From assembly GCF_900110455.1 (NCBI RefSeq), contig NZ_FOIS01000002.1, positions 682,001 through 746,000 on the forward strand: a stretch of DNA of 64,000 nt, read 5' to 3'. Shown piece after piece: positions 34,757-42,444 of the stretch; positions within the stretch are counted from its first letter, which is position 1; each line of letters opens with the position of its first letter. The notes beneath the pieces are model-generated. The model worked only from the letters and a program-made list of their open reading frames with translations. It was not told the origin of the DNA and did no database searches. The translations under genes and the position numbers were made by a program. The DNA comes from Natrinema salifodinae (lineage in GTDB: Archaea; Halobacteriota; Halobacteria; Halobacteriales; Natrialbaceae).

Positions 34757-35197
34757 ATGTCACGTGGTGAGCTTTCGCTCGTCGATTCGACCGATCGGCC
34801 GTGGTACTGGTACGTCTTAATCGGCTATCCCGTCCTGAGTCTGCTCGGGATCGTCGCGCTCGCCCGCCTCACCGGCGGCGGCTCGGTCCTGGCCTCGGGC
34901 CTCGGGAGCGTCGCCCTCCTGATCGTCGTCACCGCTTCCGGCGCCGTCACGCTGCCCGCGCTCTGGCGCGACGTCGAGTTCGTCGCGACCGAGACCGACG
35001 CCTGGTCGCCCGACCGGCAGCTCTACGTCGGGGCGGCGATCGCCGCGCCCCTGCTGCTCGGCGTCCTCTCCGGTCTGGCGGCCGGGTTCGGCATCGCGCT
35101 GGCGATCGCGATCGTCGCGTTCCTCCTCTCGACGGTGACGGTCTGCGTCGCCTACCTGTACAACCGTCACCGCACGATCGGGTTGCTGGCTCGCTGA
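34757..35197 (+). CDS. Four-helix membrane protein
   Basis: A 146-residue protein with four hydrophobic segments (YVLIGYPVLSLLGIVALARL, SVALLIVVTASGAVTLPALW, AIAAPLLLGVLSGLAAGF, ALAIAIVAFLLSTVTVCVAY) and a basic end (YNRHRTIGLLAR). The ATG at 34757 starts MSRGELSLVDSTDRPWYW; an in-frame ATG at 34709 would add a Ser-rich stretch. The upstream region 34620-34735 is A+T-rich and likely holds the promoter. The family is not recognised. Confidence 0.7.
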   Translation: MSRGELSLVDSTDRPWYWYVLIGYPVLSLLGIVALARLTGGGSVLASGLGSVALLIVVTASGAVTLPALWRDVEFVATETDAWSPDRQLYVGAAIAAPLLLGVLSGLAAGFGIALAIAIVAFLLSTVTVCVAYLYNRHRTIGLLAR

Positions 35198-35461
35198 GAT
35201 CGGTCGATCGCGCTCGCGGCCGCGGCGGAACCCGCCCGCTCCCGGCCCGCGCGCATTCGTCCGGTCACCGGTACTCTCAGTGTACATCCTCTAGGTTTCG
35301 TCCATTTTTATAGGGCTCAATCTATTGGTTATTTCTGTTGGACGGCCCGGACGACGCGCCCCGGCGCGGATGACATCCTGGCCCGACAGCGCAGCCGTTG
35401 GTATCCGCTCCGCGCGATTCTCCGACGCTCCGCTCGATTCGAATCCCGAACTTCGCCACTG

Positions 35462-36985
35462 ATGCTCCCAGCAATACCCATCCCCACTGACGTGTCCGGC
35501 CTCGCGCTTGCCCAGGGACGACCGTTCGTCGCGCCGGCGCTGGCGGTGATCGAACACGGACAGTTCCGGTGGGCGTCGGTCGCCGGACGGCCGATCGGCA
35601 CCGCAGTCGCGTTCGGCGCCCCCGTCCCGGACGCCAACGGGGGCGGCCTTGACCTCGCAGCCAGGCTGGTCGGACTGCTCGGTGCGTTCTTGCTCCGCCT
35701 GCTCGAGGCCGCGGTCATCGCGTTCGAGATGGCCTGGGAGACCTGGTGGGCGCTCGTGCTCGGCTTTACGATCACCGGCGCTGTCCAGGAGTTCGTCGCC
35801 GAGGACCGGCTCACCGACTTCCTCGGCGACGACGGCTGGCGGGAGGTCGGCTACGGTGCCCTCTTCGGCGCCTCCTCATCGAGTTGCTCGTTCTCCGCAG
35901 TGGCGACGACCCGGTCGCTGTTCACCAAGGGCGCGTCGGCCGCGGCCAGCCTGGGCGCGTTCCAGTTCGCGAGCACGGACCTGGTGCTCGAACTCGCGCT
36001 CGTGGTCCTCCTCCTGCTCGGCTGGCAGTTCGCCGTCGCGGAGATTTTCGGCGGTCTTGTCGCCATCGCCGTCCTGGCGGTGATCTACCGCCGGTTCGTC
36101 CCCCGGCCGTGGGTCGACCGGGCGCGAGAGCACGCGCAGGCGCTCGATGAGACCGAGTGTGCGACCTGCGGGATGGCCGCGGACCCAACCGACGAAGAGA
36201 CGATCGACGCGACGTTCGACGGCGAGCGGCGGTACTTCTGCTGTTCCGGCTGCCGCAACGCGTACGATCCGGCGACCGATCGCGAGGCCGTCACCGCCGG
36301 CCCCGAACTCCTCTCGGGCGATCGCTGGCGGTCGGCGATCGCGAACGCGATCCGCGAGTGGGACATGCTCTGGCGGGACATCGCGATCGGCTTCGTCATC
36401 GCCGGTCTGCTGGCCGCGCTCGTCCCGACCGCCTGGTGGACCGCCGTCTTCGGCGTCGGCGCCGAGGGCAGTCTCACCCGCCTGGTCTCGAACGTCGTTC
36501 TCGGCGCCGTCGTCGGCGTCCTGACGTTCCTCTGTTCGGTGGGAAACGTCCCCTTCGCGGTCGTCCTCTGGCAGAACGGCGTCTCGTTCGGCGGCGTCCT
36601 CGCGTTCATCTTCGCGGACCTGCTGATCCTGCCGCTGGTCCGCACCTACCGGCGGTACTACGGGACCCGCATGGCCGCCGTGATCTCCGTCGCGTTCTTC
36701 CTCGCGGCGACGACGGCCGGGCTCGCCGTCGAACTCGTCTTCACTGCCCTGGGCCTCGTGCCGCCCGCGGGCGCGGTTGGCGGCACGGTCTCCGGGACCT
36801 ACACCGCCCTGTTCAACGTCGTCGCCCTCCCGATCTTCGCGGGCCAGGTCTACGTGGCCCTCGACCCCCACCAGCGCGCCCGCATCGGGAAGCGACTCGC
36901 GCCCCACGTCGCCGGCGTCCTCATCCGTACCCACCAGCTCCTCGAGCGGCTCGCCTACGCGCTCGAGGACCGCGGACTGAAGTGA
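35462..36985 (+). CDS. Two-part permease (DUF318/ArsP-like) with an internal YHS/TRASH metal-binding domain
   Basis: A 507-residue membrane protein with two homologous permease halves. The first carries ALFGASSSSCSFSAVATTRS; the second carries FLCSVGNVPFAVVLWQNGVS and FADLLILPLV. Both match the DUF318/YraQ permease family, some members of which export arsenicals. Between the halves is a cytoplasmic domain (~230-270) with ECATCGM and RYFCCSGCRNAYDP: Cys233, Cys236, Cys260, Cys261 and Cys264, the TRASH/YHS pattern that senses or carries soft metals. A metal or metalloid transporter is likely; the ion is unknown. Confidence 0.88.
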   Translation: MLPAIPIPTDVSGLALAQGRPFVAPALAVIEHGQFRWASVAGRPIGTAVAFGAPVPDANGGGLDLAARLVGLLGAFLLRLLEAAVIAFEMAWETWWALVLGFTITGAVQEFVAEDRLTDFLGDDGWREVGYGALFGASSSSCSFSAVATTRSLFTKGASAAASLGAFQFASTDLVLELALVVLLLLGWQFAVAEIFGGLVAIAVLAVIYRRFVPRPWVDRAREHAQALDETECATCGMAADPTDEETIDATFDGERRYFCCSGCRNAYDPATDREAVTAGPELLSGDRWRSAIANAIREWDMLWRDIAIGFVIAGLLAALVPTAWWTAVFGVGAEGSLTRLVSNVVLGAVVGVLTFLCSVGNVPFAVVLWQNGVSFGGVLAFIFADLLILPLVRTYRRYYGTRMAAVISVAFFLAATTAGLAVELVFTALGLVPPAGAVGGTVSGTYTALFNVVALPIFAGQVYVALDPHQRARIGKRLAPHVAGVLIRTHQLLERLAYALEDRGLK

Positions 36986-37052
36986 ATCCGGCCGATCGAC
37001 CGCCGACTCCGCCCCTGCACTCCCCGCCCGGTTCCAGCACCTCCCATCACCC

Positions 37053-38459
37053 ATGACACCACCGCTAGTCACTTCCGCGACCGACCGGCTCGATCCGGTC
37101 CGGCTCGTCTGCCTCGTCGCCCTCGTGGCGAGTCACGGCCTGGTTCGCCTGGCCGAACGCTACCTCCCCGCGTTCGTGACCGCGCTGGGCCACGGACCGC
37201 TCGTCGTCGGCGCGCTGGTGACGCTCGGCCTGGGCGTCGCCGCGGCGGGGGCCGAGTACACGACCGACGCGATCGACGAGGGCGCGACGACCGATCGCGA
37301 ACGGACAGCGATCGCGGTACTGGCGGCGCTGCTCGGGGCCGTCGGCCTGCTCGCCTGGGCGGGCGCGCCGACGCTCGATACGCTGCTGGGGACGCCGCTG
37401 ACGTCGCTGGGCTGGCTCGCGGTCGGCGCCGTCGTCCTCCAAACGTGGCACGTCGCCGGGCCCGTCCGCCACCTGTGGCCGGTCGATATCCGGATCGCGT
37501 CATCGCCCGCGAGCGCGGCCGATGAACCCGACGGCAACCAGGCGGGCGCGGACGATGGGGACCGGGAGCGAACGCCGCGGCGAGCCCGCGCGCCCGACCG
37601 GCGAATGCGGATCGTCGTCGGCGCGCTCGGAATCGCCGCCGCGGCGGTGGTCGCGACCGCGGCCGTCGCTAGCGCCGACGGGGTCCGCGCCGGGTTCGCG
37701 CTCGTCGCCGCGACGGGAGCCGCGGTCGCAGTCGTCGGCGCGGTGACGCTCGGCACCGTCGGCGACCGATCGACGCTCTCGGTTGGCCGCCTGGCGACGG
37801 CGAGCGGCGACCGGAAGGGCGCGGGAAGCGACGCCGACGCCCCGCTGACGGTCGTCCGGCGCGCCGTCTCGCGGCTGCCCGACCGCCGGCGGTGGGCCGT
37901 CGTCGGCGACGCGCTCGTCCGCGTCGCGATCGCGGGCGCCTGGCCGTACCTGATCCTCTTGGTCGTCGACTACCGGCCGCTCGCCCGCTCGGTCGGCGGA
38001 CTCTCGTTGGGCCCGGCCGCCGTCTTCGGGCTGTTCGTACTCGCGGAGGCGGTGGGGGCGATCGCCGGCGCGATCGCCGCGCCGGCGCTTGCCGCGCGCG
38101 TCGATCGGCGTGCGCTGCTGATCGCCGGGCTCGCGGGTCTCTCGCTGGTGCCGCTGGCGCTCGCGGCGGCGCCGGCCAGCGTCGGGGTCGTCGCCGTCCT
38201 GTTCGCCCTCGCGGGCTGTCGTAGCGCGATCGAACCGCTCCGGCCGACCGTCGGCGCCGGCGTCCGCGCCGCGCCGGTTCCCGGACCGCGGCTCCCCGAC
38301 GCCGTCCGAACCGGGGTTCGCCTCGCCGTCGTTCCCGCGCCGCTGGTTGGCGGGCTCCTGTACGCGATCGACCCCCTCGTGGCTTTCACCGTCGCGACGA
38401 CGGTCGGCCTGCTCGGCGTCCGCGAGCTTGGTCGCGCGTTCACGTTCGACCGCCGATGA
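37053..38459 (+). CDS. Major facilitator superfamily-like transporter
   Basis: A 468-residue protein with about eleven or twelve hydrophobic segments, arranged as two halves around a long hydrophilic loop (DEPDGNQAGADDGDRERTPR). The second half shows VVGDALVRVAIAGAWPYLIL and RVDRRALLIAGLAGLSLVPL, the latter resembling the cytoplasmic RxxRR loop of MFS proteins. The first ~25 residues lead into LVALVASHGLVRLAERYLPA. It overlaps the oxidase gene by four bases (ATGA), so the two are coupled. Substrate unknown; no close characterised family was recognised. Confidence 0.72.
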   Translation: MTPPLVTSATDRLDPVRLVCLVALVASHGLVRLAERYLPAFVTALGHGPLVVGALVTLGLGVAAAGAEYTTDAIDEGATTDRERTAIAVLAALLGAVGLLAWAGAPTLDTLLGTPLTSLGWLAVGAVVLQTWHVAGPVRHLWPVDIRIASSPASAADEPDGNQAGADDGDRERTPRRARAPDRRMRIVVGALGIAAAAVVATAAVASADGVRAGFALVAATGAAVAVVGAVTLGTVGDRSTLSVGRLATASGDRKGAGSDADAPLTVVRRAVSRLPDRRRWAVVGDALVRVAIAGAWPYLILLVVDYRPLARSVGGLSLGPAAVFGLFVLAEAVGAIAGAIAAPALAARVDRRALLIAGLAGLSLVPLALAAAPASVGVVAVLFALAGCRSAIEPLRPTVGAGVRAAPVPGPRLPDAVRTGVRLAVVPAPLVGGLLYAIDPLVAFTVATTVGLLGVRELGRAFTFDRR

Positions 38460-40000
38460 GGCGCTCCTCGACGCCGCGGCGTGCGATCCGGAGCGTCGGA
38501 ACCGTACTCGCGGGTCGCTCGGGCGTCGACCACCGGCGGCTCGGTCGCTGGCACCTCGCGTTCGCGCTGGCGATGGGTCTCTGGGGCGGGCTCGACGCCC
38601 TCCTCCTCCGGACGGCGCTGCTCACGCCGCGCCTGGCCCGGTGGCCGGCCGAGACCTACAACGCCTTCTTCACCACCCACGGGCTGACGATGCTGTTCCT
38701 GTTCGCGCTGCCGGCGATCTGGGGGTTCGCGTACGCCGCAGTCCCGCCGCTGATCGCGGCCGACGGCGTCGCGTCGCCGACGCTCGGCGCGCTGGCGTTC
38801 TGGCTGCAGATCCCCGCCGCGCTGTCGCTGCGTGCGGGCGCCGTCGGCGGCGTCCTCGGCGTGGCGGGATTCGAACCGGTCGCGATCGGGTGGACGCTGT
38901 ACCCCCCGCTGAGCGTCCGGTCGCCGAACCCCGCGATCGACGCCGTGCTCGTCGGCCTCCTGCTGGTCGCCGTCGGAACGGCGCTGACGGCGGCGAACCT
39001 CGTCGTCACGATCCGGCGGAATCGCGAGGTTCGGTGGCTCGACGTCGACACCTTCACCTGGACGGTGGTGACGGCCGCGGCGATGGCGGTCGTCGCCTTC
39101 CCCGTCCTGGCCGCCGCCGTCGCGCTGTTGCTCGCCGATCGGGCGCTCGAGACCGTGCTGATCGGCGACGGCGGCCTACTCGGCTGGCAGCACCTGTTCT
39201 GGTTCTTCGCCCACCCGCTGGTGTACGTGCTCGTGTTACCCCCGATGGGGATCGTCAGCCATGTCCTCCCACGGTTCGCCGGCCGCCGGCTGTTCGGTCG
39301 GCGCTCGTCGGTCTACTCGACGCTCGCGATCGGCGTCGTCTCCTTCACCGTCTGGGCCCACCACATGTTCGTGACGGGTATGAGCCCCGCCGTGCGAACG
39401 GTCTTCATGCTCACCACGCTGGCGGTGGCCCTCCCGAGTTCGGCGAAACTCTGCACCTGGCTCGTCACGCTGTGGGGCGGTTCGATCCGCTATACCGCTC
39501 CGATGCTCGCCGCCCTCGCCGCGGTCGGCTTCTTCGTCGTCGGCGGCGTCACCGGCGTCTTCCTCGCCGCGCCGCCGATCAACATTCGCTACACCGGGAC
39601 CTACTACGTCGTCGCGCACTTCCACCTGCTGCTGGCCGGCTTCGTCGGCCTGGCGCTCCTCGCCGGCGCCTACTACTGGTACCCCCTGCTGACCGGCCGC
39701 CGGCTCGAGCCGGGCCTGGCCCGCCTGCACGTCTGGCTCACCGTCGTCGGGATCGCCGTGACGTTCGGCGCGCTCCTGCTCGTCGGCCTCGCGGCGTTAC
39801 CCCGGCGCGTCGCGACCTATCCGGCGAGGTACGCGCCGCTGCACCAGCTCGCGACCGTCGGGACCTACGTCATCGTGGCCGGCCAGGCGGCCTTCCTCTG
39901 GAACCTCGGTCGATCGGTCCGGACGGGCGAGCCGGCGTCGGCGGATCCGTGGGATCTCGAGGGCGGCCCGTCGCACACGCGCGAGTGGCGGCGTCGATAG
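38456..40000 (+). CDS. Heme-copper oxidase subunit I-like protein lacking the D-channel glutamate
   Basis: Membrane terminal oxidase catalytic subunit, 514 residues. The sequence shows low-spin heme ligands His75 (TTHGLTMLF) and His390, high-spin heme ligand His388 (VAHFHLLLAG), Cu-B ligands His253 (FAHPLVY), His302 and His303 (WAHHMF), and the cross-linked tyrosine Tyr257. Lys331 in AKLCTWLVTLWGG matches the K channel. The usual A-family HPEVY is HPLVY, so the D-channel glutamate is Leu255. GWTLYPPLS and QHLFWFF still resemble A-type oxidases. No subunit II or III gene is adjacent; the small membrane protein at 40202 might be an accessory. Proton pumping cannot be judged from sequence. Confidence 0.88.
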   Translation: MRRSSTPRRAIRSVGTVLAGRSGVDHRRLGRWHLAFALAMGLWGGLDALLLRTALLTPRLARWPAETYNAFFTTHGLTMLFLFALPAIWGFAYAAVPPLIAADGVASPTLGALAFWLQIPAALSLRAGAVGGVLGVAGFEPVAIGWTLYPPLSVRSPNPAIDAVLVGLLLVAVGTALTAANLVVTIRRNREVRWLDVDTFTWTVVTAAAMAVVAFPVLAAAVALLLADRALETVLIGDGGLLGWQHLFWFFAHPLVYVLVLPPMGIVSHVLPRFAGRRLFGRRSSVYSTLAIGVVSFTVWAHHMFVTGMSPAVRTVFMLTTLAVALPSSAKLCTWLVTLWGGSIRYTAPMLAALAAVGFFVVGGVTGVFLAAPPINIRYTGTYYVVAHFHLLLAGFVGLALLAGAYYWYPLLTGRRLEPGLARLHVWLTVVGIAVTFGALLLVGLAALPRRVATYPARYAPLHQLATVGTYVIVAGQAAFLWNLGRSVRTGEPASADPWDLEGGPSHTREWRRR

Positions 40001-40061
40001 CGCCGTCTCCGAGTCTCTCGATAGGCGTCGCCGATAGCGCCGTCACCGGGTCTCTCGATAG
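39995..40061 (+). repeat. Imperfect 30-bp direct repeat, period 37
   Basis: Two copies, 39995-40024 and 40032-40061, begin CGATAGCGCCGTC and end GTCTCTCGATAG with a few substitutions between. The first copy contains the oxidase stop codon. They lie in the 201-base spacer before the 40202 gene. No further copies were noticed. Confidence 0.75.
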
Positions 40062-40201
40062 CTTCGCCCCGGGTTCGCTCCCGCTCGCTCTCACTGATTC
40101 CCGCCGCCGAATCGACCGCCGAGCAGTCGCATCGCTCTCCGACGACCGCACCGTCGTGCGGCCCGACAACCGTCCTAGCCGACCCAGCACACAGTCCACC
40201 C

Positions 40202-40528
40202 ATGGCAACCACCGCAAGCACCGACGTCGCACTGATGCTCCTGCAACTGATCGCGCTGACGATTCCGCCGGCCGTCGTCCTGGTCGAGCAACTGCGCCGC
40301 TCCGAGAACCTCGAGTGGCGGCTCCGCAAGCTGAGCTTCGGGCTCGTGATCGCGAGCGTCGCGCTGTTGCTCGCGGCCGCGGTCGCCGTCCTCGGGTACT
40401 TCGTCGCGAGCGTCGCGCTGCCGACCGCCGTCTCCGCCGGGCTGTTACTCGTCATCGCCGGCCTGGGTCCCCTCGGCGCGTTCCTCGCGATTCTCTACCG
40501 AGAACACCGGCTGGAACACGGTCCCTGA
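40202..40528 (+). CDS. Small membrane protein, three predicted helices
   Basis: A 108-residue protein with three hydrophobic segments (ALMLLQLIALTIPPAVVLVE, LVIASVALLLAAAVAVLGYF, SAGLLLVIAGLGPLGAFLAI) and a polar linker (LRRSENLEWRLRKLSFG). It follows the oxidase subunit gene after 201 bases and could be an accessory subunit, but no family was recognised, so that is only positional inference. Confidence 0.65.
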   Translation: MATTASTDVALMLLQLIALTIPPAVVLVEQLRRSENLEWRLRKLSFGLVIASVALLLAAAVAVLGYFVASVALPTAVSAGLLLVIAGLGPLGAFLAILYREHRLEHGP

Positions 40529-40571
40529 CCGGACCCCCGCGGCCCCGCTTCCCGCCGCGGCGTCGCTCCAC

Positions 40572-40618
40572 GCTACGTCCGGATCGGCCGGATCGCGGGT
40601 TCGAGTCCCGCGCGTAGC
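40572..40618 (+). other. 47-nt tRNA-like element: acceptor stem plus T arm only
   Basis: The sequence folds as an acceptor stem GCTACGT (40572-40578) with GCGTAGC (40612-40618; six Watson-Crick pairs plus one G:T) closing a canonical T arm GCGGG-TTCGAGT-CCCGC (40595-40611). Only 16 bases lie where the D arm, anticodon arm and variable loop should be, and they contain a directly repeated CCGGATCG (40579-40586 and 40588-40595). It cannot be a working tRNA because there is no anticodon arm. It is either the relic of a tRNA gene with its middle deleted, or a structured RNA element in the padR leader. Confidence 0.6.
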
Positions 40619-40619
40619 C

Positions 40620-40638
40620 TCGGCGGCTTCGCCGCCGA
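40620..40638 (+). promoter_or_regulatory. Perfect hairpin just upstream of padR
   Basis: CGGCGGC-TTC-GCCGCCG forms a seven-pair stem with a three-base loop, extended by one T:A pair, ending 10 bases before the padR ATG and beginning 2 bases after the tRNA-like element. It could be an operator, a transcript structure hiding the start, or chance in G+C-rich DNA. Confidence 0.4.
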
Positions 40639-40648
40639 TGACGAACCG

Positions 40649-41062
40649 ATGTCCGATTACACACCGACAGACCGAGACTGCGACGACAGCGAGGAATCGA
40701 GCCCCGATGACGGCGCCGGCGATACCGGCGCCGACGGCAGCGACGGCAGCGATGGCGCGGATCCGCGACCGCTGACGAACCTGACCGGCTTCAAGCGAGA
40801 TCAGCTGTTCGTCATCCGGATGCTCGCGGACCGCAACCCCCACGGCCTGGTGATCAAGGATAAACTCGACTGCTACTACGACGAGGAGATCAATCAGGGC
40901 CGGCTCTACCAGAACCTCGGCGAACTCATCGAGGAGGGGTACGTCGAGAAGCGCCCGCTCGACGGCCGAACGAACGCCTATCGGCCGAGTACGCGCGCCA
41001 ACGAACTCCTCGAGGCCCACCACGAATGGGAACGGCGCTGCCTCTTCTGCGAGCACCACTGA
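40649..41062 (+). CDS. PadR family transcriptional regulator
   Basis: A 137-residue DNA-binding protein. The first ~45 residues are an acidic tail rich in Asp, Gly and Ser. The PadR winged helix follows (LTGFKRDQLFVIRMLADRN, INQGRLYQNLGELIEEGYVE, KRPLDGRTNAYRPSTRANEL). It ends with HHEWERRCLFCEHH, a Cys/His-rich tail that could bind metal. It precedes the pseudo-glutamate-dehydrogenase gene by 95 bases and might control it, although the order allows either co-transcription or a separate promoter. Confidence 0.88.
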   Translation: MSDYTPTDRDCDDSEESSPDDGAGDTGADGSDGSDGADPRPLTNLTGFKRDQLFVIRMLADRNPHGLVIKDKLDCYYDEEINQGRLYQNLGELIEEGYVEKRPLDGRTNAYRPSTRANELLEAHHEWERRCLFCEHH

Positions 41063-41157
41063 GCGCGGGACCGCGGTCCCGGTCGCTCCGCGCGGCCTGG
41101 CGACCCGACGAACGAACCGACGATCGACGATCCGGCGATCTATTGAGTTCTTCCACG

Positions 41158-42444
41158 ATGACAGCACGCGATCACGACACCGACAGCGGCGAGTCCGGCC
41201 GAACAGCACCCGATCTCGACGCCCCGTGGACGTACGCGACGACAGCCGCGCGTCGCCTCGGGGTCCCAGACGAGATCGAGCACCGACTCCTCTATCCGCG
41301 CCAGCGCCAGCGGCTCTCGGTACCGTTCGAGCGCGACGACGGCACGCTCGGCGTCTGCGAGGGGTACCGCGTCCGCCACGACGGCGTCCGCGGCCCGTTC
41401 GTCGGCCCGCACCGATACGCCGACGCGCTAACCGGCGACGACTGCGCCGGCCTGGCCGCGGCGACGACCGTCGGCGCCGCGATCGCCGGCGTTCCCTTCG
41501 GCGGCGCGGCGGGCGGAATCGCCGTCGATCCGACGACGCTCTCGCGGGACGAACGCGTCCGGCTCATCCGCGCCTACGCGGCCCGCGTCGACGGCGTCGG
41601 CCCCGACGGCGACGTCCTCGTCCCCGACGTCGGGACCGACGAGCGCACCATGGCCCGATTCGCCGACGCCATCGCCGATCGGATCGACGGCCCGCCGCGA
41701 GCGACGGTCGCCGGAAAGCCGCCGGCCGTCGGCGGCTTCCGCGACATCCCGCGCGCGAGCGGCCACAGCGTCGCCCACGTGACACAGGACGTCCTCGAAA
41801 CCGACCGCGATCGGCCGCTGTCCGAGGCGACGATCGCCGTCGCCGGCACCGGCACCGTCGGCGCGACCGCGGCCCGCCTGCTCGAGTTCTGGGGCGGCAC
41901 CGTCGTCGCGATGTGCAGCGATCGGGCCGGGCTCACCGCGCCCGCTGACGAGGACGGTTTGGACGCGGATCTCGCCCCCAGCTATCTCGATCGACCGGGC
42001 GCGCTCGCGGCCTACGACGACGGAACGATGACCGGCACCGAGAACGTCCTCGAACGGGACGCCGACGTCCTCGTCCTCGCGGCCCCCGCGACGGCGGTCA
42101 CCGCCGAGAACGCGGCTGCGATCCGATCCGATCTCGTCGTCGAGGGCGCCGTCGGCGGCGTGACCCCCGGCGGCCAGGCCGCCCTCGAAGAGCGCGGCGT
42201 GACGGTCGTGCCCGCCACCCTGGCGACGGCCGGGACGATGGTCGCGGCCCACCTCGAGTGGGTCCAGAGCGTCGGCCGGGACCGGCTGAGCGACGCGCGC
42301 GTGACCAACGAGTTCGGCTACGCGCTCACCGACGCGGTCGCCGACGTGCGCGACCGCCGCGAGAGCTGCGACCTGACCTGGCGCCAGGCTGCCTACAGCG
42401 TCGGCCTCTCGCGGGTCGCGGCCGCCCACGAGGTGGTGCGATGA
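41158..42444 (+). CDS. Glu/Leu/Phe/Val dehydrogenase homologue without catalytic lysines (probable pseudoenzyme)
   Basis: A 428-residue protein with the full GDH layout. Conserved elements: VRGPFVGPHRYADALTGDDC, GVPFGGAAGGIAVDP, VLVPDVGTDERTM, VAGKPPAVGG and the Rossmann GTGTVG (230-235). Compared with the haloarchaeal GdhA pattern I recall, three conserved lysines are lost: the KGG lysine is Val82, the WMTWK lysine is Gly106 and the GGAKGG lysine is Ala118. The aspartate (Asp157) is kept. Catalysis of glutamate oxidation is therefore unlikely, while dinucleotide binding may survive. The next gene starts within its stop codon (ATGA). A regulatory or scaffold role is inferred, not shown. Confidence 0.88.
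   Translation: MTARDHDTDSGESGRTAPDLDAPWTYATTAARRLGVPDEIEHRLLYPRQRQRLSVPFERDDGTLGVCEGYRVRHDGVRGPFVGPHRYADALTGDDCAGLAAATTVGAAIAGVPFGGAAGGIAVDPTTLSRDERVRLIRAYAARVDGVGPDGDVLVPDVGTDERTMARFADAIADRIDGPPRATVAGKPPAVGGFRDIPRASGHSVAHVTQDVLETDRDRPLSEATIAVAGTGTVGATAARLLEFWGGTVVAMCSDRAGLTAPADEDGLDADLAPSYLDRPGALAAYDDGTMTGTENVLERDADVLVLAAPATAVTAENAAAIRSDLVVEGAVGGVTPGGQAALEERGVTVVPATLATAGTMVAAHLEWVQSVGRDRLSDARVTNEFGYALTDAVADVRDRRESCDLTWRQAAYSVGLSRVAAAHEVVR

Noticed and set aside
38347-40617. 756-codon frame on the plus strand over the oxidase gene
   Set aside because: Arg/Pro/Ala-rich shadow in another frame of the oxidase coding sequence, whose metal ligands are clear.
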